Program-made: the position numbers and the translations under genes | Origin: Zopfochytrium polystomum | Lineage: Eukaryota > Chytridiomycota > Chytridiomycetes > Chytridiales > Chytridiaceae | Length of the DNA: 64,000 nt | Assembly (NCBI GenBank): GCA_025765615.1 | Contig: JAIVFJ010000204.1 | Coordinates: 52,887 to 116,886 of the forward strand | Direction: 5' to 3' | Shown here: one piece after another, positions 22,186 to 33,292 of the stretch | How positions within the stretch are numbered: the stretch's first letter is position 1 | Layout of the letters: the number at the start of each line of letters is the position of its first letter | The notes under the pieces: generated by a model | Databases searched by the model: none | What the model saw: only the letters and a program-made list of their open reading frames with translations | Told to the model about the DNA's origin: nothing

Positions 22186-22253
22186 GCCACTTGCGTTGAA
22201 ACTATGAAACTCCAACGATCCTGACTATTCCTATACATAAATATGTATACATT

Positions 22254-22267
22254 TTTAACCCTAACCC
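22254..22267 (+). repeat. Interstitial telomere-like repeat
   Basis: Two TAACCC units in tandem (TTAGGG on the minus strand) lie between the ankyrin-like gene and the next 7TM copy. Two units can arise by chance, so this is only a weak sign of an old break or terminal junction. Confidence 0.35.
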
Positions 22268-22319
22268 TTTTTTTGGGAGTTGGGGCGATTTTTCCTCCCA
22301 AAAATTTGAACCCAAGGCG

Positions 22320-23776
22320 ATATCGCCTACTGGGACTCGATCGCCAAGATCAACAATCCGCTCCTTCTGTGGTCCAGGATTCTTGCAATTCTTTGCAAAC
22401 GGTGGGATGCTTTTTTGGACGGCTAAGTGGGACTGATTGCCATTGAGGGCCGACATTCTATCGCTGCCGAACAGCTGTTTGTGGGAGTAGCTTTGTCACT
22501 CGCGGAATCAGCACAAGGGGAGGCCTTGCGTGTGCTACTTGTTCTCAAAGCGTCTCGCGACTTCAACATGGCCGAGTTTAACCGGATGAGGTTCTCCGCT
22601 CTCTGCAAGCCAAACACCAAAACAAGCTTTGCCTTCGTATCAGTAATTGTGCGTTCGTTCCCTTCCCAATCGCTTCAAATGAGAGACATCAACGCATTTA
22701 CAAGGTTGTATCTTCTCGTTGCCATACCCCACTGACCGTCGTCAACGATGAAAAAAAAAGATGGTTCTGTTTCTTCCATGCAGCATATCGCGCTCTCCTC
22801 ATTGTTTGTCCGCGATCCATTCTGTTGAACGTGATCTCGGCTGCTGCCTTTCTCGGCGCTGTCATTGTCCACATGTAAGCTTGGCGCATCTTCGAATTCT
22901 CAGCTGTTTACAAATTTCAACTCCTTTCTCGATACCAAAAGGCTCGGTTAGTCCCCTTCCCCTTCCCAGCGAAAATTATTGTTCCTTGACATAGGAGTAA
23001 CGTATATGCGGCAAAACTGGATGGTGCGGTGCTGCATTGAAGATTGACGAAGGGCATTCATTGGGCCGGCCCAAAACAAAAAGATGAACCACCACAGCTT
23101 CCCAACTGCCGAATTCACGGCCCTTACATACACGATCATTGTTTACGACGCTGCAATGCTGGTGCTTTTCTTTGGTCTCTCGCAATTCGCCGTCATTCGC
23201 TGCATGTCGTCGGTGTACAATGTTAGTGTGTCGTTTCCGATCGTCGCGAAGTTGGTTATTCGGTGCGTCATTTACACCGCACACACCATTGTTGTGGTCC
23301 TCTTTGCCAGTGAGTGCATTTCGCGGTTTTGAATATTTTCTTTTCTTTTTTTTCCCTTTCAATTCTGGGACAGCGATTAACTCGCCTTTTTTCCCCCAAA
23401 GGCACCGTCGTGAACTGGGCGAAATTCGGTGAGGCTATTCTTTAATGTGGGACGCACTTTATGCGATTGTAAACTCAATTCTTTGGTGGTTTCCACACCA
23501 TAAACTTGGCTTTTCCGAGCAGCTCCGTTAGTATATTCCCGCGTTTCCCTTATTTCCTTCACTGATTATCGTGCCCTGAACACAAGCAATTTTTTTCTCT
23601 CTGATTGCAGCTTTGGAAGCGGCATGGCTTTCAACATGTTCTTTCCCATGTTCCTGTCCAACGCCGGCATAGTTCGTGACATTGTGGATCACTTCAACAA
23701 CAGCAGGGGTCGGACAGGGAACGTCTCGACGGCTGTTAGCTCCCAAATGGCGACCAGGAAGTCTATTGCACCGTGA
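22320..23776 (+). pseudogene. Seven-helix membrane protein family, copy 3 (possibly broken)
   Basis: Exon-2 sequence (YWDSIAKINNPLLLWS) starts at about 22329. A TAA stop and about 105 extra bases then interrupt it before LKASRDFN at about 22545. From there everything fits copy 1: exons at about 22701-22719 (19 nt), 22761-22874, 22942-22946 (5 nt), 22995-23023 (29 nt), 23084-23309 (226 nt), 23402-23428 (27 nt), 23523-23526 (4 nt) and 23611-23776, all in frame to a stop. The product ends VRDIVDHFNNS and a Ser-rich tail. Exon 2 would need a GC donor. No first exon is found directly upstream. The extra block stays open after the TAA, so an unrecognised intron could still make the gene functional. 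Confidence 0.55.
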
Positions 23777-24394
23777 GAATCGCGGTGGGACCAGTTTCGG
23801 AGGAGAGCGCTTCCGAAGAGTCCCGTCGAGTTGGACTTCTTTTCTAATCATTTTCATCTTTTGCATGGCCTTCGATCGTTCTCCGACGTTTAAGCAGTTG
23901 TCCATATTTTCTTTTTCCTTTTGCGCTTTGTGTATTTCAGTTTGACACAGCGGACCATGGGAACGGAGCATACAGACGAAGAGAGAGTGACAGAATGGAA
24001 ATTGAAGAGCACGACAAATCCGAAAGGGCCTCCGCGTTTCCTGAACAGCCGTAGCCTCTTTCAAGTTCAACAACAAAAATAAAAAAAGGGGGGCCCGGGG
24101 AAGAGCTGAGATACAATGTAGGAGTATGTGTAAGTGGGAAAAAGAAACACTCGCATCGCTCTCGCTTCTCATCAAGAGAAATTCAAGTGGCGATAATGGA
24201 TGGAGGCCCCTGGGACAAAACCCAATACGGCAAACCTCCAAAAGAAAAAGGCATCCCCCACAGGCGAACGCCCTCGATAAAGAAGGCGGAATCCCTTTGG
24301 TGGAAGATCGGCTGGTGGCCCTAGATTCCACTAGCAGTGCTTTGTTCGTTGCCGCTATTCGCTTCGGAAAACCAGCACTCGCAAGACAACATAT
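23777..24394. other. Intergenic, no gene seen
   Basis: The 3' flanks of the 7TM copy and of the convergent protein kinase meet here. There are purine-rich stretches but no recognisable frame. Confidence 0.45.
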
Positions 24395-25789
24395 TCAGCC
24401 ACGCATCCACGGATGCTCCAGCACGCGGTCCAGCGTCCACCGCTGCTCGGGACGGACCATGGTCATGCCCTCCAAGATCTCGACGCACTCGGGCGGCACG
24501 CGCGGGTCGACGTCGTCGGCGATCGGGAGCGGGCCGGACGCCGGGAACCGCACCGACGACGACGAGGACGATCCGCGGGCGGCCGCGGCGGCCTCGAGGA
24601 TGGAGGGTGCGCGGCCGGGACCGTGGAGCAACGCGAAGAGCAAGACGCCGAGCGCAAACACGTCCGCGGCGAACCCGTCGGCGGCGGCGGGCGTTGAGGC
24701 ACCCTGGCGGCGTGAGTCCTGGAGTTCCGGTGGGGTCGAGTGCGCGGTGCCGTACGAAGTAAGGGTCGGGCGTTTGCCGTCGGCGCCGCGGACGGCGTGG
24801 CCAAAGTCGCAGACGCGGACGTCAAGCGCGTGGTGCCAATGCGGCTGCGGGCGGTCCGCGTGGTCCGGGTCGGCACAGGGGACCGTAACGGACTGCACCA
24901 GGACGTTCTCCTCCTTGATGTCGCCGTGGGCCGTGTTTGCGACCCTGTGGAGGTGGTGCACTGCGGCGACGGCCTTGCGGAAGACCTGGCGGACGTGGCG
25001 CGGGTCCGGGAGCGGGGCGGTTTCGGGGGCGGCGCCAGGGTGTCGGCGCAAGTGTGACTGTTCGTTGTGGTGGCGCTGGGCGATCGACCATGCCCAGACG
25101 TCGGCGGAGCCGGGCGAGACGCGGACGGTGTGGGTGGTGCTGCGGCGCGGGTTGAAAAAGACAAGGAGGTCCTCTGGTGCCGCGGGCGTGGCCGGGTCAA
25201 AGAGCACCGAGAGCCAGTCGCTGCCAAACAGCTCCGTGACCAGGTAAAAGTGGCGGTCGTCCTGCCAGGCGTCGAACGCGTGGAGGAGGCCCTGGTGGGC
25301 GTAGGCCTCGTCGGCGAGGAGCTTGATCAGCTGGATTTCGCGCGGCATCGGCTGGTTTTGCTCGCCGACGTGCTGGGCGGCCTTGTAGATGATCTTGATC
25401 GCGACGGGTTGCTGCTGCTGCTTCGAATCGTCGGCAAGGTGGCCAGCGACGACGACGCCGTTTGAGCCGTAGCCGAGGATGCGGTCGATGCGGAAGGCGT
25501 CGAGGTGCGCCGAGTGGCGGACGGCGTAGCGGACGGCCCTGCGGGCCTTCAAGGTGTTGGCGTCGGTGAAGGCCGCGTCCGACGCGCTGTCGGCGAGCTC
25601 GAGTAGACGCAGCGATTCGGCGGAGACGATCTTTGGGCGGGCAAAAGGGCGGCGATCGGGCGAGGCGGGCGGGGTGGAGAGGGCAGCGTTGGACGAGGCG
25701 TAGCCAGAGTCTGCACGGATCGACATCGAGTGGCCGTCGTGGTGGTGGTGGTGGTGGTGGTGGTCGTGCGGGTTGAGAAGGGCGAGCAT
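24395..25789 (-). CDS. Serine/threonine protein kinase, divergent
   Basis: Single exon, 464 residues, no introns. The N-terminus has a His run (encoded by GTG/CAC repeats at about 25738-25765) and a Ser/Pro linker. The kinase domain begins with YGSNGVVVAGH, then VAIKII, PREIQLIKLL, catalytic loop HGDIKEENVL, VCDFGHA, and YGTAHSTPPEL where APE is normal, followed by FAADVFALGVLLFALLHGPG. The Arg of HRD is Gly, yet the catalytic Asp, Lys and Asn are all present, so activity is expected. Arg-less kinases are usually not regulated by activation-loop phosphorylation. It resembles fungal kinases around the PAS-kinase and Ran1 groups, but I cannot place it more closely. The gene is very GC-rich, unlike its flanks. 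Confidence 0.8.
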   Translation of the reverse strand: MLALLNPHDHHHHHHHHDGHSMSIRADSGYASSNAALSTPPASPDRRPFARPKIVSAESLRLLELADSASDAAFTDANTLKARRAVRYAVRHSAHLDAFRIDRILGYGSNGVVVAGHLADDSKQQQQPVAIKIIYKAAQHVGEQNQPMPREIQLIKLLADEAYAHQGLLHAFDAWQDDRHFYLVTELFGSDWLSVLFDPATPAAPEDLLVFFNPRRSTTHTVRVSPGSADVWAWSIAQRHHNEQSHLRRHPGAAPETAPLPDPRHVRQVFRKAVAAVHHLHRVANTAHGDIKEENVLVQSVTVPCADPDHADRPQPHWHHALDVRVCDFGHAVRGADGKRPTLTSYGTAHSTPPELQDSRRQGASTPAAADGFAADVFALGVLLFALLHGPGRAPSILEAAAAARGSSSSSSVRFPASGPLPIADDVDPRVPPECVEILEGMTMVRPEQRWTLDRVLEHPWMRG

Positions 25790-26126
25790 TATGGCAGTTT
25801 GGATTGGTTTGGTTTGGAGCTGTTTTGTGAGTGCAGCAACGGGGCGATCCAGCCAAGTTACGTTTGGAGGAGAGGGGGTTGTGGGGGAAGGAAAGGTTGG
25901 GGAAGGGGACCACAGGGCTGTGGGGAGTATATGTACTTTGTCGTCGTGTTAATAATATGAATGTATTATATGTGTGTGCACACACACACTGCTGGAAACG
26001 GAGGCGGAGCGGGAAAATCGGACAACGAGGAGTCGGAGGCCGAACCCCTGCCTGATTCATAAGCGGAGAGTTGCGGGCGAGCTTGTCTGTCGCTCGCTCA
26101 GTCACACACACACCCACACACACACA

Positions 26127-26169
<43 letters not shown>

Positions 26170-26725
26170 CCTCTCTCGCTCTTACTTCGTTCAGAATCGT
26201 GGAAAATCCGAATTTCAAATATTTAATAATAATTGCGGTGGCCTTCCATTTTTTCATCGGAATGACGCTGCGATCACGATGGGAGGGAATCACCCATTTA
26301 TCTATCGGCCCCGCAGCCACACAGAGCCTTTGCTGCTTCTGCTGCTGGTGCTGCTGCTGCCGGAAAGGGACGGGACGGACTGGGCACTCCCATTGAATTC
26401 CACCCCCCTTTGCTTCTCTTACAACGTCCAGCCGCGCACCCACCCCATGCGCGGTGAGCGTCGGGCTGTCACTTCGGTTTCCACCACCCACCCCAGATTA
26501 CCATCTTTCCTCGAGGCCACGTATCGGAACTACTTGCTCGCTTGCCATGGGGGGGCTTGTGCCCAGACAGAATCGCCGCCCCCAAAAAACTTTCGCTTTT
26601 TCGGCATCGCCGTCGTACGTGGCCTCACCAGAGCCTTTTGAACCCGTCTGCGGCGTTTTGTTACCGCCCTCATACCGGGGGAAGTGGAGCGAGGGCTTTT
26701 TTGTTTGCACCGTGCGCGTTGTGAG

Positions 26726-26772
<47 letters not shown>

Positions 26773-26926
26773 GAGAGAGACAGACAGGCGGACTTCCGTC
26801 TGAGCGGATTCTCGGAAGTGAATGCAGAAACGCTTTCCTCGGGGGTGAATATTTGCACGGATTTGCCGAACCCGAACAGCGGCCTTAAGTTTTCTTTCTC
26901 TCCATCCTCCACTCTCCCCCAACCAA
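25790..26926. other. Divergent intergenic region with microsatellites
   Basis: This separates the kinase (minus) from the universal stress protein (plus). It contains (CA)n at about 26103-26127, (CT)n at about 26128-26176 and (GA)n at about 26731-26782. Both promoters should lie in it. No gene seen. Confidence 0.55.
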
Positions 26927-27749
26927 ATGGCGTCGTCGGCGCCCGCCCCCACCTCCGTCCACGAGGACGTCGTCCACCCGCACGAGACGCACGCAGCATC
27001 CGGCGCGCCCCCCGCCCGCGTCATTGCGATCGCCGTCGACGCCTCGGCGTACTCCGAGTACGCCTTCAACTGGACCATCCAGAACGTCGTGCGGCCTGAT
27101 ACGGACCAGATCGTGCTGCTCAACGTGCGCCCGCTCGTCTCGTTCCCAGTCGCGTTCGAGGCCATCAGCGCGGAGGCCCTGAAGCAGTTTGAGGATCTCG
27201 ATGCCGTGGTGAGTGCGCTTTGACTGAGGGATGGGCTTCAAGAACGACCATCTGATCGACGCCTGGCTCCTCCCAGAACCGGAAAGAGTCGCACGACCTC
27301 CTCCGCGCTTACGCCGCCAAGGTCCCCGCTCTCAAGTACGTACCTCTCATGAATCACTCCCCCTATCGCTTTCGCATCTTGCCTCTTGTTTCTGTCCTCA
27401 CAACAACTGATCGTCTGCACCGACCAACCAGGTACAACATCCGCGGCGTCGCGCTGCGCGGCGACCCGCGCGACGAGATCGCTTTCAAGGTCGAGGAGAT
27501 CCGCGCCGACATGCTCGTCGTCGGGTCTCGCGGCCTCGGCGCCGTCAAGAGGGCGTTCCTCGGATGTAAGCGTTTTGTGGCCCCTTGCCCCGTCCTACTA
27601 ATGGACCGCGCATCAACCTTGTTTCGCATTTGTTTTTTTTTCCTTTTCTCTCTCTTACTCACCCAGCCGTGAGCGACTACCTCGTCCGCCACCTCCACCT
27701 GCCCGTGATCGTTCCGCGAAAGTCCGAGGACGAGGAAATCAAGGGATGA
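26927..27749 (+). CDS. Universal stress protein (UspA family)
   Basis: Four exons: 26927-27208, 27277-27335, 27432-27565 and 27667-27749, giving 185 residues. The fold is recognisable from the first strand (RVIAIAVDASAYSEYAFNW), DQIVLLNVRP, and the nucleotide-binding end GSRGLGAVKRAFLGSVSDYL, which fits the G-x2-G-x9-G-[ST] ATP motif, followed by HLHLPVIVPR. Family members bind ATP and help cells survive starvation and oxidative or heat stress. The conserved motif crosses an exon junction, which supports the last splice. The N-terminal 30 residues are a disordered extension. Confidence 0.92.
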
Positions 27750-29098
27750 GAAAAAAAAAAAGAAGGGGGGAATGTCTTTATCCGGATTGTATTCGTTTAC
27801 AAGTCGAGTGGGCAAGAACCAGTCGAGCGTTTGCATAGAATACAAGAATGGGGGCTAGTGCCCTTCTTTGTCCATCAAAGTTGTTTGCTTGTAACTAACC
27901 GTCGTGGGAGGCGAAAATGTTGGTATAAATACTCTTCTTGAGCGAACAATGCTCTTGGGAGGGGATCGTGAGTTGGAGATGCATGGGGTGGGGAATATTT
28001 TTTTGAGTTGGACACAAACACACCACACACACGCACACACACACACACGCGCGAACACACACACATACACACACTATCTCTCTCAGTCCATCCCTCTTCC
28101 CTCCACGTCTCTCTCTCTCTTCCACCTCCTCCTCCACCTCGCCGCAACGCGCGAACCGCAAACTCGGTTTTTCCTTCAGCTCTGGCCAAAATGCTTACAA
28201 AAAGCTGGGTTTTTTTCCGACAGAATTTTGACGGTCCAAAAGCAGTGTGGCTCGATGTTGAACCATATTCATCTTTTTTTTTCCACATTTCTGTTTGCGC
28301 ATGAGAAAGCCGGGCATGGCGGGGCCGACGGGCCGGGCAAATTTTTCGTCTTCGCCTATCTTGTTGACCACACTCACACACACCCTCACACCATCAATGT
28401 CGCTTGTCGACATCGCGGCGCCATGACTGTCGTCACCCACCTTCAACTTCGTGTTCCACAACATGAAATGTCCAAGTTACACTCATATTCGATCGGACAT
28501 TATCGCTCCCAACGCGACGCCTCCGCCAGCCTGGACGAACGCCTTGTTCTCGATAGCGATTGATAGCGATTGTGGCCCTGTTCGGCGACAAAAATGAGGG
28601 CAAATTTCACTTTACAAATGTCAAAGATAGGGGGAAGATTCCGGCAGAGTACCTCGCCTTGTTTTTTTCTCGCCCACGAGACAGCATCCTAACGGGCGGG
28701 CTTGACACTTGGTCGCGCGTGAGACACAATGCAATCCGCCACACTGCCACACTGGTATCCACTCCCGCCCGCGGGGGAAGGCCTCAACTGCGCTGGGATG
28801 ACTCTCTCTCTCTCCGCTTGGAGAGTGGCTGGCTCTCTTTTTTTCTTGGCGCTCGCTGCGTTTCATGTGTTTGGTGGTCGGTCACGCTCCTCAATTTCTC
28901 CATGCACCAGCCACACAAGCCCAGTCCACATTTGGAAAGAAGGGGCGAGACACCGCCCGCCTTTGTCTGTTGTTGTTTTTTTTTTTTTTTTTTTTTTTTT
29001 TTTCATTTTTCTCGCTTTGTCTGTTATAAAGCGACCACTTCCTTCCACCAAAAATTCTCGCTCGCACACTCGCACACTCACGCTCAAACAAGCACCAC
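27750..29098. other. Intergenic with CA repeats and poly-T
   Basis: No supportable gene. A (CA)n-rich stretch lies at about 28013-28075, and a run of about 27 T at 28976-29003 is about 95 bp upstream of the next start codon. Confidence 0.5.
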
Positions 29099-29540
29099 AT
29101 GCCCGCGCAACCGCATCTCCGTCGTCGTGTCCGCCCCGCGCCGGCGGCCGTCCACCACGTCCTCGTCGCCATCCTCGCCGCCCTCATGGCCGCCGCCGCC
29201 TTCGCCGCCTCCTCCGCCCACGCCATCACCACCGGCAACGAAAAGTGCCAGCCCGCCATCGACGCTTTCAGGACCAAAGTGAACGGCGCGTGCGGCGCGC
29301 CGTCGTCGCCGGACCCTTCGCCAGAGGCGGTCAAGAAGGCCTGGGTCTGCCAGTGCTCCTCGCCCGACCTCATCCCGTGCAGCCAGGCCATCAACGACAA
29401 CTGCGTGCACACGGACGGCTTCCCGGTCACTGTGCTGGAGGCCATGGATCCTGTCATTCGTACCACGGAGCAGCTGAAGAGCCTGTGCGCGTAAGTAGCG
29501 GATGCTTCTTCGTTTGTCCTTCCATGCACACCGACACTCA

Positions 29541-29574
<34 letters not shown>

Positions 29575-29872
29575 ATTCATACTAAACAAACGATGCAAAA
29601 TTCACAACCAACAAAACAGCCGCTGGAATGTCACCATTACCGGCACTCTTTCTGCACCCACGGCGTCCATCACCGTCGTCACCCCAACTACTACGGCTTT
29701 TAGTTCAACGGGCTCCTCCTCTGGCACGTCCGCCGCCTCGACGTCCAACACCACCGTGGCAACCACCACTCCCTTGTTGACCTCTTCTGCTTCGTCCGTT
29801 GGGTACACGAGCCACGCCCTCGTTGCCGCTGTCCTTTTTGCTTTCGTTACTTTGTCATCGCTTTCGGTTTGA
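29099..29872 (+). CDS. GPI-anchored secreted Cys protein, paralogue A
   Basis: Two exons, 29099-29490 and 29620-29872, give 214 residues. A long Arg-containing N-terminus leads into a signal-type helix (AILAALMAAAAFAASSAHA), then a domain with NEKCQPAIDAF, GACG, VCQCSSPDLIPCSQAINDNC and IRTTEQLKSLCA. The second exon begins with the family motif NVTITGTL, runs through a Ser/Thr-rich stalk and ends in a hydrophobic tail (HALVAAVLFAFVTLSSLSV) as in GPI-anchored surface proteins. Eight cysteines lie in the first exon. The intron contains a (CA)n tract at about 29544-29573. No known family recognised. It is tandem with paralogue B. Confidence 0.82.
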
Positions 29873-30184
29873 AATAAAGAAATAGAAGCTGGCCGTCCAC
29901 GCACCATGCCATCAACAACACCGAATATTAATTTCCCGGCCACGATGCTGTTCGCCCTCGGGTGGACGTGATTGCGTTACGGTCCGGCTTCCAGTGACTT
30001 CCCCACAGCCTCAACCCCGTGCTTCCTCAGACCGCGGACCCACCAACGAACCAAAATGGAAAGAGAAAATGGGAAAGACAGAACGTGCGAGACACAGCCC
30101 AACCCCCCCGTGCAGCAGAACCAATAAATAAATAAAGGGCTCCCGCTCGTTCCTGTCAAAATCAACTGCTTCACACAAACCCTG

Positions 30185-30899
30185 ATGCCCTCGCAACCGC
30201 CTCATCACCGTCCTCGACGCCTCGCTGGACTCACCCCCACAGCCCTGGCCATCGCCATCCTGACCCTCGCTGCCGCGCTCATCCCGTCGCCCGCCCACTC
30301 CCAAAGCATCGGGAACACCCAGTGCGACCCCGCGATCCACGACTTTTTCGCCAAACTAGTCACCCCTTGCGGCGTCGGCCTCACGCCCAACCCGCGCCTG
30401 CGCACGCCTGACGAGCAAACAAAGGCGATGCTCTGCTCCTGCAACGCCCCGGATCTCATCCCGTGCAGCCAGGCAATCGACGACAATTGCGTGTACGCGC
30501 CGCCGCCCGGCCTCTCGCAACCGGGCGTGCTGTGGCCTTTAGTACGCACCACGGAACAGCTCAACAAGGAGTGCGCGTAAGCAAGGGCTGGCGTGAGAGA
30601 AGTGGAGTCTCCCGCAAGGACGTGGCTAACCCTCAATTTCTAACAGCCAGTACAACATCACTATCACCGGTACATTGCAGTATCCACCTACAGTGCCTAT
30701 CACAGTCGTGACTCACACACTTGCATCGTCCTCGACGTCGCCCTCTGCGACCCAGTCAGTGTCCTCTGCAGGCGTCGTGCCCACAACCACCAAGTCTGCT
30801 GCAGGAACCCTGCCCGGACGGCTGTCCGACATTCTAGCGGCCGCCTTTGTGGTCGCTGTTGCCGTGCTTTTATCTCTGGCTTCATTTCATTCTGTATGA
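30185..30899 (+). CDS. GPI-anchored secreted Cys protein, paralogue B
   Basis: Two exons, 30185-30576 and 30647-30899, give 214 residues. Exon lengths (392 and 253 nt) and protein length are identical to paralogue A, although the sequences have diverged widely. Shared blocks are CDPAIHDFF, CSCNAPDLIPCSQAIDDNC, VRTTEQLNKECA and NITITGTL. It has a signal peptide (ALAIAILTLAAALIPSPAHS), a Ser/Thr stalk and a hydrophobic C-terminus (LAAAFVVAVAVLLSLASF). It is probably a cell-surface protein. The short intergenic space (312 bp) and same orientation show a tandem duplication. Confidence 0.82.
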
Positions 30900-31005
30900 T
30901 GTTTACCTCCTTGAAGAAGTTGAATGGATAGATTTGTTGAACACTCCTTTGGCTGACTGAGGTGGCGCATATGAAGTTACAAACAAAAGCCTCCGTGAAG
31001 ACATA

Positions 31006-32821
31006 TCAAATCCCCAGGTCTCCTTCCCTCCTCCTCCCAGCCCTCCCGGTCACAGCCCCAGCATTCAACCTCGCAATCATCTCCCCCTCCGACATGAAGT
31101 CGCCTTCCTCCAGCTGCTTCGTCTTGACCGTCGCCCTAGACCTCCCCGCCCACTCCCGCTGCACCGCCGCCAGCATCCGCCGCGTCTCCTCCCGCTCCCG
31201 CCACTCGACGTACTCCTCGTCCGTCATGAGGAGCTCCTCCGCCGTCGGCAGCGCGTCGGCGCCGTCGTCACCAGAGACTGCGGACGTCGCGAGCGGCGAC
31301 TCATCAATCGAGTTCCAGAGGCCCTCGATGTCGTAGTGCGCACGGGCCGCGGCGGTGAAGGAGTGCACGACGAAGCGACCGAGGTCGAGAACCATCCAGT
31401 CGGTGGAGGACGCGCCCTCGATGGTGAGGCTGGAGCGAAGGGTAGGGTCGGTGGGGACGAACTTTTTGGCCTGCGGGCGCGGGAGAGGGGTGTGAGAATA
31501 AGACCAATGAGAGAGGCAGTTCATATTTTCGTACCTTCCGTCTGACCGCGTCCACCAGGCTGAAGAGCTGCTTCGTCGACCGCGCCGTCACCACAACGAT
31601 CGTGTCCGTCCAGTCGCTCTTGCGCCGCACGTTTAGCACCGCTACGTCCACCCCGCGCTCAGCCTCCAGCGCCGAAAGGATGTGCTCGAGCTTCAGCCGC
31701 CCGTCGGACTCTGCTGAGACGTCGTCCGCGCTCGCGTCCTTGTCGCCTCGGCTGCGGCTCTCGGCCACGCCTGCCGCCGCCATCCACCGTGGTACCGCCG
31801 CGGGTTCCGCAGCGGGCGCCGCCTCGGCAGTGTTGAAAGCAGCTCCGACGTACCAATCTGCGTCGCCGGCCGGGGAAAGGGTAGGTTCCTCGGCCGTCGG
31901 TGCGGTAATCTGGTTGCCGCGCACCACCTGGGCCATCTCGTACAGCTCTTGGATCCGCTCGCGTGCTTTCGCCTGCGCGTCGGCTCGGAGCTGGCGCCGA
32001 TTGTCCACGGGGGGTTGCGGTGCACCAGAATGGGCGGCTTCGTCGTCGACAGTGGCTGTCAGTTGGTCCACTGAATCATCTTCCGATGAGTGAGCCGAAG
32101 CGACCGGAGAAACGGTTGTAGTGTGGTTGAGAGCAGAAGACCGAACAGTTTCAGGTATCTGCGGATGCGGTCTTGAAGTGAGAAGCGAAGCGTTTGGATC
32201 CGCGTGTGCTCGTGCGACGGTGGCTCGGCTTTCGCGTGGAACCACAGGCGCTGCTTCTCGTGAATCGTACAACACGGGCGGTTTGGCCTCCGACTCCGTT
32301 GACCGATCCACCGAAGACGCATCTTCCCCTTCCAGAATCGCAGCATCTTCATGGCCTCTCCATCCCACTTGAGTGCTCGCCGAAGCCGCAGCCGCCGCCG
32401 ACAGCAATCTGGACGACGCCGACGCCGTCACCTGCGTCCGAAACACGGGGACCTTGACCCGCTGGCCCCGCGTCAGATCCGGGACGGCAGCGTCCTCGTA
32501 CTCGACATCGTCGCCCTCGGTGAGGCCTGAGTACCGGCCGACCCCGCCGGGGGAGAGGCGGCGGAGCGCAAGTTTCTCCGCGAGCGTCTGGTCCGGCGAG
32601 GACGAGGAGGGTTGGTCGATCTGAGTCGGCGGCCGCGCATCGTCGAGATAGATGGCTCCAGCGTCTGCGGATGCGGCCGCGCGACGAGATCTTCGTGCGA
32701 GTGAGGGTCTGCTAGCGTGGAGGAATCTGGCGTGTGAGCCGGGGGCGGCTGCGGCGAGGGCGCCTCGCCCACAGGGCTGGGGGCTCCGCAGGAGGAAGGT
32801 GAGTCTTCCTGCGGACAACAT
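31006..32821 (-). CDS. Mitochondrial RsfS/MALSU1-type ribosome silencing factor
   Basis: Two exons, 32821-31535 and 31470-31006, give 583 residues. The start MLSAGRLTFLLRSP begins a mitochondrial presequence; an upstream in-frame Met (33034) is less likely. A long low-complexity spacer follows. The RsfS (Oligomerisation) domain lies at about residues 375-500, spanning the splice: ERGVDVAVLNVRRKSDWTDT, VVVTARSTKQLFSLVDAVRR, then STDWMVLDLGRFVVHSFT and HYDIEGLW. RsfS proteins bind uL14 of the large subunit and hold back subunit joining; the mitochondrial forms (MALSU1, Atp25 N-terminus) support mitoribosome assembly. The protein is far longer than the bacterial one (about 105 residues) because of the linkers. 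Confidence 0.85.
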
Positions 32822-33210
32822 TGGATTGATTCTGACTTGGACGATCGCAAACTCCGACGTCGCACCTCGTGGAGCGACACACTTAAAATCCGCGTTCCGT
32901 CGCACGGTGGACCTCGAACCAAAGCGGCGCTTCCTTCCGGGCCGGAGCGTACAGTCGTCGAACGCGAAATGGAACGAACCAAAGGTTTGATTGCATGGAT
33001 GCTTTGGGCACTCTAACCACGACACACTCTCCAAGTTGCATCACGGCTTTTGCTTCGTCCAGAGGTGCGAGGCTCAGTGATTTAGTTAGGCGAAAACGGA
33101 GCCGGAATGAATCAATGGCAAGGGTATTGTTGATCGGTTGCTTTTACCTCCATTGAATCGGTATCAAATTAAGTAATACAAGAAGAAAGCAATATCTCCT
33201 ACTCCCCACA

Positions 33211-33292
33211 GACAACGTGGCCGAGTGGTTAAGGCGACAGACTTGAAATCTGTTATCCTCTGGATGCGTAGGTTCGAACCCTGCCGTTGTCG
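33211..33292 (+). tRNA. tRNA-Ser(TGA)
   Basis: Acceptor stem GACAACG/CGTTGTC with discriminator G, D-arm GTGGCCGAGTGGTTAAGGC, anticodon arm with ACTTGAAATC (anticodon TGA), a long variable arm as expected for serine, and T-arm GGTTCGAACC. No intron. The 3' CCA is not encoded. Confidence 0.95.

Noticed and set aside
20698..22215. 505-residue minus-strand frame opposite the ankyrin-like gene
   Set aside because: It is an antisense shadow of GC-rich repeat coding sequence. The plus strand has regular ankyrin-like units, and this frame has only Arg/Pro-rich text.
25197..26123. 308-residue minus-strand frame overlapping the kinase
   Set aside because: It is in a different frame from the kinase, Arg/Pro-rich without motifs, and starts in microsatellite DNA.
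28729..29703. 324-residue plus-strand frame across the secreted-protein paralogue A
   Set aside because: It passes through poly-T and through the CA repeat in a frame that ignores the clear signal peptide and splice of the real gene.
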